Source: Candidatus Methylomirabilis sp.
Lineage (GTDB): Bacteria > Methylomirabilota > Methylomirabilia > Methylomirabilales > Methylomirabilaceae
Reading direction: 5' to 3'
DNA length: 47,677 bases
Assembly (NCBI GenBank): GCA_002634395.1
Contig: NSJM01000015.1
Location: 1-47,677 of the forward strand
Shown here: positions 33,107-41,217 of the stretch, one piece after another
Numbering within the stretch: position 1 is the first letter of the stretch
Layout of the letters: the number at the start of each line of letters is the position of its first letter
Made by a program: the position numbers and the translations under genes
Notes under the pieces: generated by a model
Databases searched by the model: none
The model's input: only the letters and a program-made list of their open reading frames with translations
Told to the model about the DNA's origin: nothing

Positions 33107-35392
33107 CTACAGATAGTGGCCGCCGGGGGGGTGGTCGGGTTGCGGGGCGCCCTGGCGCAGGCGTTTGCCGACCTCGGCGTACTCCCGCTCCATACCCTCG
33201 GTGACAGACGGGAGTGTCTCGGAAAGGGCGGCCAGGAAGTCGGCGTGGGTGACCGCCTTGGCCTCCAGGTCCTTGCGCAGGGCAAGCTGGGCGGCACGCA
33301 TGCAGATCAAGGCCAGGTCAGCCCCGGTAAACCGGTCGGTCCTGCGGACAAGGTCCTTCAGGTCCACGTCGTCGGTGAGGGCCATGTGACGGGTATGAAC
33401 AATGAGGATCTCGTGGCGGGCGGCGGCGTCCGGGACCGGCACGTAGACCAGCGCATCGAAGCGCCCGGGGCGCAGCAGCGCCGGATCGATGAGGTCTGGC
33501 CGATTGGTCGCTCCCAGAATGACGACGCCGCGCAGCTCCTCCAGGCCGTCCAGCTCGGAAAGAAGCTGGTTCACGATCCGCTCGGTCACATGCGGTTCGC
33601 CTGCCGCCGTGCCGCGTCGCGGCACAAGGGCATCCACCTCGTCGAAAAATACGATGGCCGGAGCCACTTGGCGAGCTTTGGCGAAGAACTCTCGAATCCG
33701 TTGCTCCGACTCGCCGTACCACTTGGAGAGCAGATCGCTCCCTTTGGCCAGCATGAAGTTGGCCTTCGCCTCGTTGGCGACGGCCTTGGCCAGGAGGGTC
33801 TTCCCGGTCCCCGGCGGACCGTAGAGCAGGACCCCTTTGGGTGGCTTGATGCCGAGGCGCTCGAAGGCCTGAGGATGGGTCAGGGGCAGCTCCACAGACT
33901 CCCGAAGGGCCCTTTTCACGTCGGCCAGGCCGCCGACATCGCTCCAGGTGACCCGAGGGACCTCGATGAACAGCTCCCGAAGGGCAGAAGGACGGATCCG
34001 CCGCAAGGCCTGGTTGAAGTCCTCATGGGTGACGACCAGGCGCTCCAAGACCTCGGCCGGGAACGTCTCAAGCCTCAAATCCAGATCCGGGAGGACGCGC
34101 CGTAGCGCATTCAGAGCGGCCTCACGGCAGAGAGCGGCCAGGTCTGACCCGACGCATCCATGCGTAAGGTCTGCCACCCAATCCAGATTTACGTCTGGCG
34201 CAAGGGGCATGGCTCGCGTGTGGATCGTGAGGATCTGGCGCCGCCCATTGCGGTCCGGCACGCGCAGTTCAATCTCTCGATCAAAGCGGCCTGGGCGGCG
34301 CAATGCCAGATCGATCGCGCCGACGCGGTTCGTAGCCCCGATGACAATCACGTTGCCGCGTGGCATGAGGCCATCCATTAATGTCAGAAGTTGGGCCACG
34401 ACCCGCCGTTCCACCTCACCCATCACCGCCTCGCGCTTGGGGGCGATGGAATCCAACTCGTCGATGAAGATGATGGCGGGTGGGTTGTCTTGCCCTTCCT
34501 GAAAGATGGCTCGCAGCCGTTCCTCTGATTCGCCATAGAAGCGCCCCATGATCTCTGGTCCATTGATGGTGGCGAAGTGGGCTTTGGCCTCATTGGCCAG
34601 GGCCTGGGCCAGAAGGGTCTTGCCGGTCCCTGGAGGGCCGTGAAGGAGCACACCCTTGGGCGGTGCGATCCCAAGCCGATCGAACAGCTCCGGATGCTTG
34701 AGCGGCAGCTCGACAACCTCCCGGATTTCACTGATTACCTCGCCTAGCCCGCCGATGTCATCGTAGGTGATATCCGGGAGGCGGGTCTCCTTGGTCTCCA
34801 CGTACTCCGGCAGGAGCTCCACCTCGGTTTGGGGATTGATGCGCACAATGCCGGACGGGACGGTGCCGGCGACGACCAGGCGCACCTCGCCAAGCCCTAT
34901 CGCCAGGGAGCCCAGCAATCCTCTGAAAAGTTCCTCCGGATACATCCCGGGCGGGACAATCTCCTTTGAGCGTGAGGCGGTCCCGACTGAGATCAGGTCG
35001 CCACGAACCACAGGACGGTAGAGGAGCGCCTGGCGAAGAACCTCGCCGGGGGCGACGGCACGCAAGCCTTTGCGGGCGGGAGCCAGCGTCACCTTCTGCG
35101 CATCCCGCCAGGGAGCCTTTCGCACCTGCACGTAATCCCCTATGCTGGCATGGGCATTGGTGCGAATCACGCCGTCGACCCTGATCACATCCAGGCCTTG
35201 ATCGGCCGAGCGGGCCGCTGCCACCAGGGCAGCCGTTTCCCGTTCTCCGATAATGGAAAGGATTTCGCCTCGCTCCAACTCCAGGGCGGCAAAGGCCGCA
35301 TCGCTGACACGGACGATCCCGCGGCCGACGTCCTCCTGACCCGCCTCGGCCACCTTCAGACGAATACCTTCCGCCGTTTGAGCCTGTTGCAT
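33107..35392 (-). CDS. CDC48/VAT-like two-ring AAA ATPase
   Basis: Protein of 761 residues. The N-terminal substrate domain (about 1-180) has the VCP/VAT double-psi pattern: GRGIVRVSDAAFAALELERG, then IRTNAHASIGDYVQVRKA. The D1 ring has Walker [21 protein letters not shown] near residue 253 and Walker [15 protein letters not shown]. The D2 ring has [20 protein letters not shown] near residue 525 and IVFFDEVDALVPRRG. Arg fingers are seen in RRPGRFDREIE and LRPGRFDALVY. In archaea and eukaryotes these machines unfold proteins for degradation. Their presence in bacteria is patchy and suggests transfer. Partner proteases may be FtsH, the Lon-like enzyme or a proteasome elsewhere. Confidence 0.93.
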   Translation of the reverse strand: MQQAQTAEGIRLKVAEAGQEDVGRGIVRVSDAAFAALELERGEILSIIGERETAALVAAARSADQGLDVIRVDGVIRTNAHASIGDYVQVRKAPWRDAQKVTLAPARKGLRAVAPGEVLRQALLYRPVVRGDLISVGTASRSKEIVPPGMYPEELFRGLLGSLAIGLGEVRLVVAGTVPSGIVRINPQTEVELLPEYVETKETRLPDITYDDIGGLGEVISEIREVVELPLKHPELFDRLGIAPPKGVLLHGPPGTGKTLLAQALANEAKAHFATINGPEIMGRFYGESEERLRAIFQEGQDNPPAIIFIDELDSIAPKREAVMGEVERRVVAQLLTLMDGLMPRGNVIVIGATNRVGAIDLALRRPGRFDREIELRVPDRNGRRQILTIHTRAMPLAPDVNLDWVADLTHGCVGSDLAALCREAALNALRRVLPDLDLRLETFPAEVLERLVVTHEDFNQALRRIRPSALRELFIEVPRVTWSDVGGLADVKRALRESVELPLTHPQAFERLGIKPPKGVLLYGPPGTGKTLLAKAVANEAKANFMLAKGSDLLSKWYGESEQRIREFFAKARQVAPAIVFFDEVDALVPRRGTAAGEPHVTERIVNQLLSELDGLEELRGVVILGATNRPDLIDPALLRPGRFDALVYVPVPDAAARHEILIVHTRHMALTDDVDLKDLVRRTDRFTGADLALICMRAAQLALRKDLEAKAVTHADFLAALSETLPSVTEGMEREYAEVGKRLRQGAPQPDHPPGGHYL

Positions 35393-35587
35393 CTGCCGTA
35401 TGCTCCCTTGTCCTGCAAACTCATCTGATGCTCACCGATGTCTTACGCGCGAACTCTACCAAGGGTGATAGGCGCCGTCAAGGCCAGAGTGTAGAAAAGA
35501 GATCGTATACGCCGCCTTTTCCTTGTTAGATTTGCTGCGGGCGCATTATCGAGCAGCCAATCGCGGGGCGGGAAACAACCGGCGGGA

Positions 35588-35709
35588 GCCTGAAAAAAGC
35601 AAAAGCCACAAGGCGTCAGCAGTTACATCACCTCCGGGCAGAAGCCCGACACCTTATGGCTCTCTCGAGGAAGCCTCGTTCGAGCGGGTTCCGGTCCGGG
35701 GCTAAGCCC
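35588..35709 (-). ncRNA. candidate structured RNA ending in a U-rich tail
   Basis: As RNA from the - strand, AGCCAUAAGGUGUC (35661-35648) pairs over 14 positions with GACGCCUUGUGGCU (35617-35604), using two G-U pairs. On the + strand the same two positions would be A-C mismatches, so the - strand is the likely transcript. Inside are GGGC-UUCU-GCCC (35647-35636) and a loop with GGAGGUGAUGUAACUGCU. Upstream lie GGGC-UUA-GCCC (35709-35699) and a CUCGAACGAGG/CCUCGAG hairpin. The long stem is followed by UUUUGCUUUUUU, as in a Rho-independent terminator. Compactness and loop wording recall HEARO/omega-type RNAs of IscB transposons, but no IscB gene is near; that link is a guess. Confidence 0.45.
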
Positions 35710-35839
35710 TCTTGCTCTGCAAGCACATCTTACTTCAAGCTTGCTCGCGGCTCTTTCAGCCATTGCCCGCTCACTAGGGCTTCCTCACTATTAATATAGA
35801 GCGCGGCCCGATTATTTTCAAGGCCGATTTCCTGTCCGG

Positions 35840-35869
35840 TTGGCTGAGAAGCCGGACTCAGGTTATACT
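35840..35869 (+). promoter_or_regulatory. putative sigma70-type promoter of UspA gene
   Basis: TTGGCT (35840-35845) and TATACT (35864-35869) with 18-nt spacing, 55 nt before the start codon at 35925. Assigned by eye. Confidence 0.4.
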
Positions 35870-35924
35870 TGGGAACGCTTGCGGATGGCAGTCTAACCTG
35901 TTTGACGGAAGGAGCCGACCTACT

Positions 35925-36398
35925 ATGATACCGAGGTATCGAAAACTGCTGGTGCCTACGGATTTCTCGCCCCTCGGGAACACCGCCATCTCCCACGCAT
36001 ATGCTATTCTGGCGGAACAGGGCGGGACCGTCATCCTCTGCCACGTGACTGAAGTACACGGACCGCCGAGCCCGCTCTACGCTCACTACTCACCATGGGG
36101 CGCACTTTCCGGGCAGGAGCGGACGGAACTCCGGCAGACACTGCTCAACTCGCTTGAATCACTTGTGCCTGCGGAAGCCAGCGCAGAGGGGTTGGTGACA
36201 ACGGAAGTGCGGGTGGTAGAGACCCCTTTGTTGGTCCACGAGGCGATCTGCCAGGAGGCCACGACTCTGGATGTAGACCTCATCGTGATGGCATCTCATG
36301 GCCATTCCGGGGTGACTCGCCTGCTCCTTGGCTCAGTAGCAGAACACGTATTACGGTTAGTCGATCGCCCCGTCCTTATTGTTCGCAGCCGGGAGTGA
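35925..36398 (+). CDS. universal stress protein UspA family
   Basis: Single Usp domain of 157 residues, ATG 35925 with GAAGGAG upstream. Starts YRKLLVPTDFSPLGNTAISH; the ATP loop is ASHGHSGVTRLLLGSVAEHV, with Ala in place of the first Gly but otherwise regular. A single gene with its own likely promoter; a CTGA-rich repeat spacer follows. Confidence 0.92.
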   Translation: MIPRYRKLLVPTDFSPLGNTAISHAYAILAEQGGTVILCHVTEVHGPPSPLYAHYSPWGALSGQERTELRQTLLNSLESLVPAEASAEGLVTTEVRVVETPLLVHEAICQEATTLDVDLIVMASHGHSGVTRLLLGSVAEHVLRLVDRPVLIVRSRE

Positions 36399-36508
36399 GG
36401 CTTCTTTTGCCGGTGAAGGCGTAGCGTCATCATACGCGCCACGTTGACATCACGCTTGCGTCAGGTCTTGGTAGGAATCTATAATGCGTTATCGAGCAGG
36501 AACCCGTG

Positions 36509-36650
36509 CAGTACTGTCGCACCACGGCGCAAAGAAAAAGGCAGGTTGATAGGCTGAAAACCGAAGGAAGCGCTGCCTAAAAACCTTCAGCCTTCAGCCC
36601 AAGTTCCTTACCGCTGACGGCTGAGCACTGACTGCTGAACGCTATTTTCC
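36509..36650. repeat. composite dispersed repeat, GCTGA-rich, copy 4
   Basis: Begins with GCAGTACTGTCGCACCACGG and ends with CCGCTGACGGCTGAGCACTG, ACTGCTGAACGCTATTTTCC. The first part recurs in altered form at 47277-47300 and the last part at 26384-26413 and 47396-47440. The central piece has GGTTGATAGGCTGAAAACCG and CCTTCAGCCTTCAGCCC, which can pair in part. It fills most of the spacer upstream of the rhodanese gene. Confidence 0.6.
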
Positions 36651-36677
36651 GGGGACACCTGGGACAGGGGGGAATGG

Positions 36678-37565
36678 ATGAAGCGGATGATGATGGCAGT
36701 CATGACAGCGATAACGCTGATTGCGGCGGCTCCAGGATTAGTTCTGGCTGCCGGTTACGGTAACCCGCAGTTTCTGGTAGACACCGACTGGCTGGTCTCG
36801 CACCTTAATGACCGGGATCTGCGGATCATCGATATGCGCAACAGCCCGGAGGAGTACGCGGCCGGACACATTCCTGGCGCGGTCCACCTTCCTGTTAATC
36901 AAGTTCGTCTGGCCTTGAAAGAGTCAGGTTTCGCGCTGCCTCCAGATTATGAAATCGAGGAGCGACTGGGGCAGCTAGGGATCACCAAAGAGACGATGGT
37001 GGTGGTGTACGACGACCAGGGAGGGTTCAACGCCTCACGCCTGTTCTTTACTCTCGAATATGCCGGCCACAAAAAGGTCGCACTGTTGAACGGAGGCATC
37101 ACGAAATGGGTAGCCGAAAAGCGGGCCCTCTCGAACGCGCTGCAGCAGGTGAGCAAGACGGTCTATCAGATCCATACCGAGACGCAACGCGTGGCGCCGG
37201 CGAGCTGGATCGTTGCAAATCTGGGAAAGCCGAATCTCGCCCTGGTGGATTCCCGGTCGCCTGCTGAATTTCGCGGTGAGGATATTCGGGCCAAGCGGGG
37301 AGGCCACATCCCAGGGGCTGTGAACATCGAGTGGACGCAAAATTTGACCGGCGACAAGACATTCAAGTCAGCCGATGAACTCCTGGCCCTCTATAGCCAG
37401 GCAGGGGTGACGAAAGATAAGACGATCGTAAGCTATTGCCAGACCATGCATCGTGGAGCCGTTACCTACTTCACGCTTCGACTCCTGGGATATCCGGACG
37501 TTCGGGGGTACGATCGTTCCTGGAGCGAGTGGGGCAATGATCCTACGCTGCCGGCAAAGTGGTGA
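36678..37565 (+). CDS. exported tandem rhodanese (thiosulfate/mercaptopyruvate sulfurtransferase)
   Basis: Protein of 295 residues with a signal peptide (MMMAVMTAITLIAAAPGLVL, cleaved near AAG), so periplasmic. Two rhodanese domains: the first (about 28-150) with DMRNSPEEYAAGHIPGAVHL lacks an active-site Cys; the second (about 165-290) has the catalytic Cys in VSYCQTMHRGAV and ends WSEWGNDPTLPAKW. It moves sulfane sulfur from a donor such as thiosulfate to an acceptor. Start ATG 36678 has a G-rich stretch (GGGGGGAA) upstream. Confidence 0.9.
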   Translation: MKRMMMAVMTAITLIAAAPGLVLAAGYGNPQFLVDTDWLVSHLNDRDLRIIDMRNSPEEYAAGHIPGAVHLPVNQVRLALKESGFALPPDYEIEERLGQLGITKETMVVVYDDQGGFNASRLFFTLEYAGHKKVALLNGGITKWVAEKRALSNALQQVSKTVYQIHTETQRVAPASWIVANLGKPNLALVDSRSPAEFRGEDIRAKRGGHIPGAVNIEWTQNLTGDKTFKSADELLALYSQAGVTKDKTIVSYCQTMHRGAVTYFTLRLLGYPDVRGYDRSWSEWGNDPTLPAKW

Positions 37566-37667
37566 GTGGGTGGTAGAGATCAAAGATGCTCCACGGCAGA
37601 CGGCTGGACGTGCGGTAGACCTTGGCGACGACAGACTGCAACCTTATGCGACGGCTTGAGGAGAGAC

Positions 37668-38666
37668 ATGGGTGAGTTGCGGCGTGATCCGGTAGCAAAT
37701 CGCTGGGTGATCATTGACCCGGAACGGCCGGATCGAGAGGCGGGCCTGAAAGTGGAAGCGCAGCCGCCTCCACCGCTTTCCGGCCCATGTCCGCTTTGTC
37801 CGGGTAATGAGGCGATGACTCCGCCAGAGATCGCCGCATTTGGCGAGCCCTCGCGTCAGCCGAATCAGGCCGGCTGGTGGGTGCGAGTCACCCCTGACCT
37901 GCAGCCCCTGTGCCGGATTGAGGGTGATTTCGATCGACGGCCGGAGGGACCCTTCGACGTGATGAACGCCATAGGGGCCCATGAGATCGTCATAGAGAGT
38001 CCAGAGCACCATTTGACATGGGCGGAACTCCCGGAGCAACAGTTGGAGCGGGTCCTGCGCATCTACAAGCTGCGGAGCCTTGACCTCCGCATGGATGAGC
38101 GGTTCCGATCGCTGATTGTGGTAAAGAACCATGCAGACGCGGCGAGCATCCTTAGTCATCCCCATTCCCACGTACTGGCTTTGCCGTTCGTCCCGTTCGG
38201 ACTTGAAGAGGAGTTGCGCGGCTGTCGAGAGTTCTATGCAAGAAAGGATCGCTGTGCCTTCTGTGATATTATACTCCATGAGCGGGTCTCCCGCGTCAGA
38301 AGGGTGGTAGAGACCGACCACTTCGTGGTGCTGGCACCCTTTGCCTCTCGGTTTCCTTTCGAGACGTGGCTGCTGCCCCTTCGTCACGCCTCCGATTTCG
38401 CGCGGATCGGTGATAGAGAGCTGATCGATCTCGCCGGCCTTCTGAAGCGGATGATGCAGATGATCGGGAAGGTTCTCGGCAACCAGGCCTGCACCATAGT
38501 CCTCCACACCACCCCATTTGACGAATCGCATACGCATGATTATCACTGGCATCTCGAGATACTGCCGAAAACCGCACCCGTAGTAGGATTCGGGTGGGGT
38601 GCGCGGCTCTTTGTGAACCCGGTTCCACCTGAGGAGGCGGCCGCTTTAATGGGGCAAGCGATGTAG
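37668..38666 (+). CDS. galT: galactose-1-phosphate uridylyltransferase
   Basis: Protein of 332 residues, ATG 37668 after GAGGAGAG; a longer open frame from 37566 overlaps the region after the rhodanese and has no start signal. GalT is a HIT-superfamily enzyme exchanging UMP between UDP-glucose and galactose-1-phosphate. It has zinc-binding CPLCPGNE near residue 42 and the catalytic HPH in SILSHPHSHVLALP near residue 165. A second Cys pair CAFC and the HWHLEILPK block follow. Other nucleotidyl transfer to sugar-1-phosphates is possible. Confidence 0.9.
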   Translation: MGELRRDPVANRWVIIDPERPDREAGLKVEAQPPPPLSGPCPLCPGNEAMTPPEIAAFGEPSRQPNQAGWWVRVTPDLQPLCRIEGDFDRRPEGPFDVMNAIGAHEIVIESPEHHLTWAELPEQQLERVLRIYKLRSLDLRMDERFRSLIVVKNHADAASILSHPHSHVLALPFVPFGLEEELRGCREFYARKDRCAFCDIILHERVSRVRRVVETDHFVVLAPFASRFPFETWLLPLRHASDFARIGDRELIDLAGLLKRMMQMIGKVLGNQACTIVLHTTPFDESHTHDYHWHLEILPKTAPVVGFGWGARLFVNPVPPEEAAALMGQAM

Positions 38667-38676
38667 GGGTGACCCG

Positions 38677-39282
38677 ATGTGTCTACCGGGACATCAGAAG
38701 CTCACCCTGACCCAGGGTGACGCCCTGATCGTTGTAGATGTCCAGAACGATTTCCTGCCTAGCGGTAGCTTGGCGGTCCCGCAGGGCGATGAAGTAGTTC
38801 CGGCGCTCAATCGCTATCTGACCGCTTTTATACGCAGAGGATTACCGATCATCGTCACCCGAGATTGGCATCCGCCCAACCACTGCTCCTTTCAGCCCTA
38901 TGGCGGACCGTGGCCCCCTCACTGTGTGGCGGGATCAGAAGGCGCGGCATTTGCCCCTGCCCTCGAACTCCCCGTTTCCAGTATCCTTATCACCCTCAAG
39001 GGTACGCAGCCTGAGCAGGACGCCTATTCCGCATTTGACGGGACGGAGCTGGATGCACGCTTGCGCGCGCAGGGCGTAGGGCGTCTCTTCGTCGGCGGCT
39101 TGGCTACCGACTACTGCGTGTTGTGCACCGTGAAGGACGGCCTGAAGGCCGGGTACGCGGTCGTCCTTTTGCAGGATGCGATCCGGGCCGTTAATGTGCG
39201 CCCCGGTGACGGGGAGCGGGCGGAGGCGGAGATGATCCGACAGGGGGCCATACCGATCCGACTGGAGATGCTGGCTGCATGA
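38677..39282 (+). CDS. pncA: nicotinamidase
   Basis: Protein of 201 residues, 10 nt after galT. It hydrolyses nicotinamide to nicotinate. The isochorismatase-fold triad is visible: Asp in VVDVQNDFLPSGSLAV, Lys in LKGTQPEQDAYSAF, Cys in GGLATDYCVLCTV. Metal-binding residues fall in TRDWHPPNHCSF. The stop overlaps the pncB start (ATGA), so the two NAD-salvage genes are coupled. The N-terminal ATG at 38677 follows AGGGG. Confidence 0.93.
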   Translation: MCLPGHQKLTLTQGDALIVVDVQNDFLPSGSLAVPQGDEVVPALNRYLTAFIRRGLPIIVTRDWHPPNHCSFQPYGGPWPPHCVAGSEGAAFAPALELPVSSILITLKGTQPEQDAYSAFDGTELDARLRAQGVGRLFVGGLATDYCVLCTVKDGLKAGYAVVLLQDAIRAVNVRPGDGERAEAEMIRQGAIPIRLEMLAA

Positions 39283-40616
39283 ATCTTCCATCGAGCCTGC
39301 TGTTGACTGACCTCTATCAGCTCACCATGCTGCAAGGGTATGTCGAGCAGGGGATGGAGGAGCAAGCGACCTTCGAGTTCTTTGTACGCAAGCTGCCGCC
39401 GGTGCGTAATTTCTTGCTGGCGGCGGGACTTGAACAGACATTAGACTTCCTCGAAAACCTGTGCGTTACACCGGAGGAGCTGGAGTGGCTGAGGACCTGC
39501 GGCCATTTTCGGCCGACCCTCGTAGATTACCTGGAAACGCTGCGTTTCACCGGCGACGTACACGCGATGCCTGAAGGGACGGTCTTCTTCCCTGATGAGC
39601 CGATTGTGCGGATTACCGCCCCGCTCCCACAAGCCCAGCTCGTGGAGACACGCCTGATCAACCTGGTGCACTTCCAGACCCTGATCGCTTCTAAGGCGGT
39701 ACGTTCGGTGCTCGTGGCCCCTGGGAAGCTCCTGGTCGATTTCGGTCTGCGGCGGGCCCACGGGGCTGAGGCCGGGTTGCTGGCGGCGCGTGCCAGTTAC
39801 CTGGCGGGGTTCTCTGGAACTTCCGCAGTTGCTGCGGCGCCACAGTTTGGGATACCGATCTACGGGACGATGGCACACTCCTTTATTCAAGCTCACGAGG
39901 ATGAGACGGCAGCCTTTGAGCGCTTCGCATATGCCAACCCGGACAACGTCGTCCTACTCATCGACACCTATGACACCGAGGCGGCTGCGGCGAAGGTCGT
40001 CTCTCTGGCGCCCACGTTGCGACAGAAAGGCATCGCCATCCAGGGGGTACGCCTGGATAGCGGTGATCTCGCGGAACATGCCCGCAAGGTGCGGAGGATT
40101 CTTGATGAGGGCGGGTTGTCCGACGCCGTGATCTTCGCCAGCGGGAACCTGGACGAGTCCAGCGTGGAGCAGTTGCTCGCCGCACAAGCCCCGATTGATG
40201 GCTTTGGCATCGGTACGCGCATGGATACCTCCGCCGATGCCCCCTATCTGGATTGTGCCTATAAGCTGGAGGAGTACGCTGGACGGGCACGTCGCAAGCG
40301 TTCTGAGGGGAAGGCGACATGGCCTGGCCGTAAGCAGGTCTATCGCCGGTATGACGTTGACGGTCGCATGTCCGGTGATATCCTGACGCTGGAGGATGAT
40401 CCACAGGAAGGCGAGCCATTGATCCAGCCGGTGATGCGTGCCGGCAAGCGCCTCGCCGACGCTACCCCCCTTACGGCGCTTCGTGAGCGCGCACGCAGCC
40501 AACTCGCGCGCTTGCCGCATCGGCTGCGGACACTTGAGAAAGGACCGGACTACCCCGTCCAGGTCTCTCCTGCGTTGCGCGACCTGGCCAAGGCCGTGGA
40601 CGAACACCGGGCCTGA
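39279..40616 (+). CDS. pncB: nicotinate phosphoribosyltransferase
   Basis: Protein of 445 residues beginning at the ATG overlapping the pncA stop. It converts nicotinate, PRPP and ATP to nicotinate mononucleotide in the Preiss-Handler path. Family blocks: LLTDLYQLTMLQGYVEQGME at the start, DFGLRRAHGAEAGLLAARAS in the middle, GTMAHSFIQAHEDETAAF, VRLDSGDLAEHARKVR and GFGIGTRMDTSADAPYLD. With pncA it recycles nicotinamide, which matters when NAD turns over under stress. Confidence 0.95.
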   Translation: MNLPSSLLLTDLYQLTMLQGYVEQGMEEQATFEFFVRKLPPVRNFLLAAGLEQTLDFLENLCVTPEELEWLRTCGHFRPTLVDYLETLRFTGDVHAMPEGTVFFPDEPIVRITAPLPQAQLVETRLINLVHFQTLIASKAVRSVLVAPGKLLVDFGLRRAHGAEAGLLAARASYLAGFSGTSAVAAAPQFGIPIYGTMAHSFIQAHEDETAAFERFAYANPDNVVLLIDTYDTEAAAAKVVSLAPTLRQKGIAIQGVRLDSGDLAEHARKVRRILDEGGLSDAVIFASGNLDESSVEQLLAAQAPIDGFGIGTRMDTSADAPYLDCAYKLEEYAGRARRKRSEGKATWPGRKQVYRRYDVDGRMSGDILTLEDDPQEGEPLIQPVMRAGKRLADATPLTALRERARSQLARLPHRLRTLEKGPDYPVQVSPALRDLAKAVDEHRA

Positions 40617-40676
40617 ATGGCTTGACCGCTCTCGGCTGTCATGCTACAGTCGGCCCATTCTTTCTGCAGCTGCTTT

Positions 40677-40754
40677 GCGCCCGTAGCTCAGCCCGGATAG
40701 AGCGTTTGCCTGCGGAGCAAAAGGCCGGCAGTTCAAATCTGCCCGGGCGCACCA
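40677..40754 (+). tRNA. tRNA-Arg (anticodon GCG)
   Basis: A full cloverleaf: acceptor stem GCGCCCG/CGGGCGC, D-arm GCTC/GAGC, anticodon stem TTTGC/GCAAA with loop CTGCGGA, T-arm GGCAG-TTCAAAT-CTGCC, discriminator A and encoded CCA at 40752-40754. The anticodon is GCG, reading CGC (and CGU by wobble), so arginine. Most bacteria use tRNA-Arg(ACG) with inosine for these codons. The gene stands alone downstream of pncB and borders a region with mobile-element remnants. Confidence 0.92.
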
Positions 40755-40903
40755 ATAAAATCCCCCGCTGGTTATATTTTCTCTCGCCGTCCTACCGGGG
40801 CGCTGCGTTCCGATTCCTGTTTTGCCACCAAAAAGGCTTGACTGTCTCCCAGGTGTGGAGTATGGCTCGTAGTCGAGCTTTCCCCTTGAAACGGGAGAAC
40901 GGC

Positions 40904-41101
40904 ATGGGACATCCCACTGGAACGGTGGCCATCCAACCCCGCTGGCATCAGCGTGCTGCCGGGTGGACACCTGCCGTCCTTACCCCGCCGATGGTACCTC
41001 CCGCGAAGCCCAAGCTCCTTGAAGAGGTGCGGAAGGCTTGGCTTCATCGGCATAAACACAGGCGCAGGAGAGTGCGGCAAGCAGCAACAGAGGCGGTCTA
41101 A
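40904..41101 (+). pseudogene. possible tyrosine recombinase N-terminal remnant
   Basis: An open frame of 65 codons from ATG 40904 contains PAKPKLLEEVRKAWLHRHKH, which resembles the start of the SAM-like N-terminal domain of integron and phage integrases (consensus PKLLDQVRxAIRxRHYS). After that the resemblance stops and a basic stretch follows. The catalytic domain is absent. Its position 150 nt downstream of a tRNA gene suits an old integration event. The match is short, so the call is tentative. Confidence 0.35.
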
Positions 41102-41186
41102 GCATGCTGAAGTCCTACGGAAGGTGTTTTGATAAGCTGAAACGTAACATATGGGCATCATTGTTTTCCTGTCTTGCCCATTGCTT

Positions 41187-41192
41187 TATAAT
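41187..41192 (+). promoter_or_regulatory. putative -10 box of dusB
   Basis: TATAAT at 41187-41192, 25 nt before the dusB start, in an AT-rich stretch; a weak -35 (TTTTCC, 41164-41169) lies 17 nt upstream. Assigned by eye. Confidence 0.35.
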
Positions 41193-41217
41193 CGTTCCAA
41201 GTCACGGAAAATAATTC

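Larger units (their letters stand above)
35393..35924. other. spacer with candidate RNA and UspA promoter
   Basis: No protein gene that I can support; the short + strand frame at 35523-35705 lies antisense to the RNA candidate and has no ribosome binding site. The spacer holds the structured RNA at 35588-35709 on the - strand and a sigma70-like promoter near 35840-35869 on the + strand. Confidence 0.5.

Noticed and set aside
33116-34105. 329-codon open frame on the + strand
   Set aside because: Opposite the CDC48-like gene with intact Walker motifs; composition is that of a shadow frame.
35811-35826. FNR/CRP-like site (TTGAAAATAATCGG on the - strand) upstream of a UspA gene
   Set aside because: Only one half-site is good; two bases or more per half deviate from TTGAT-N4-ATCAA, so I do not claim it.
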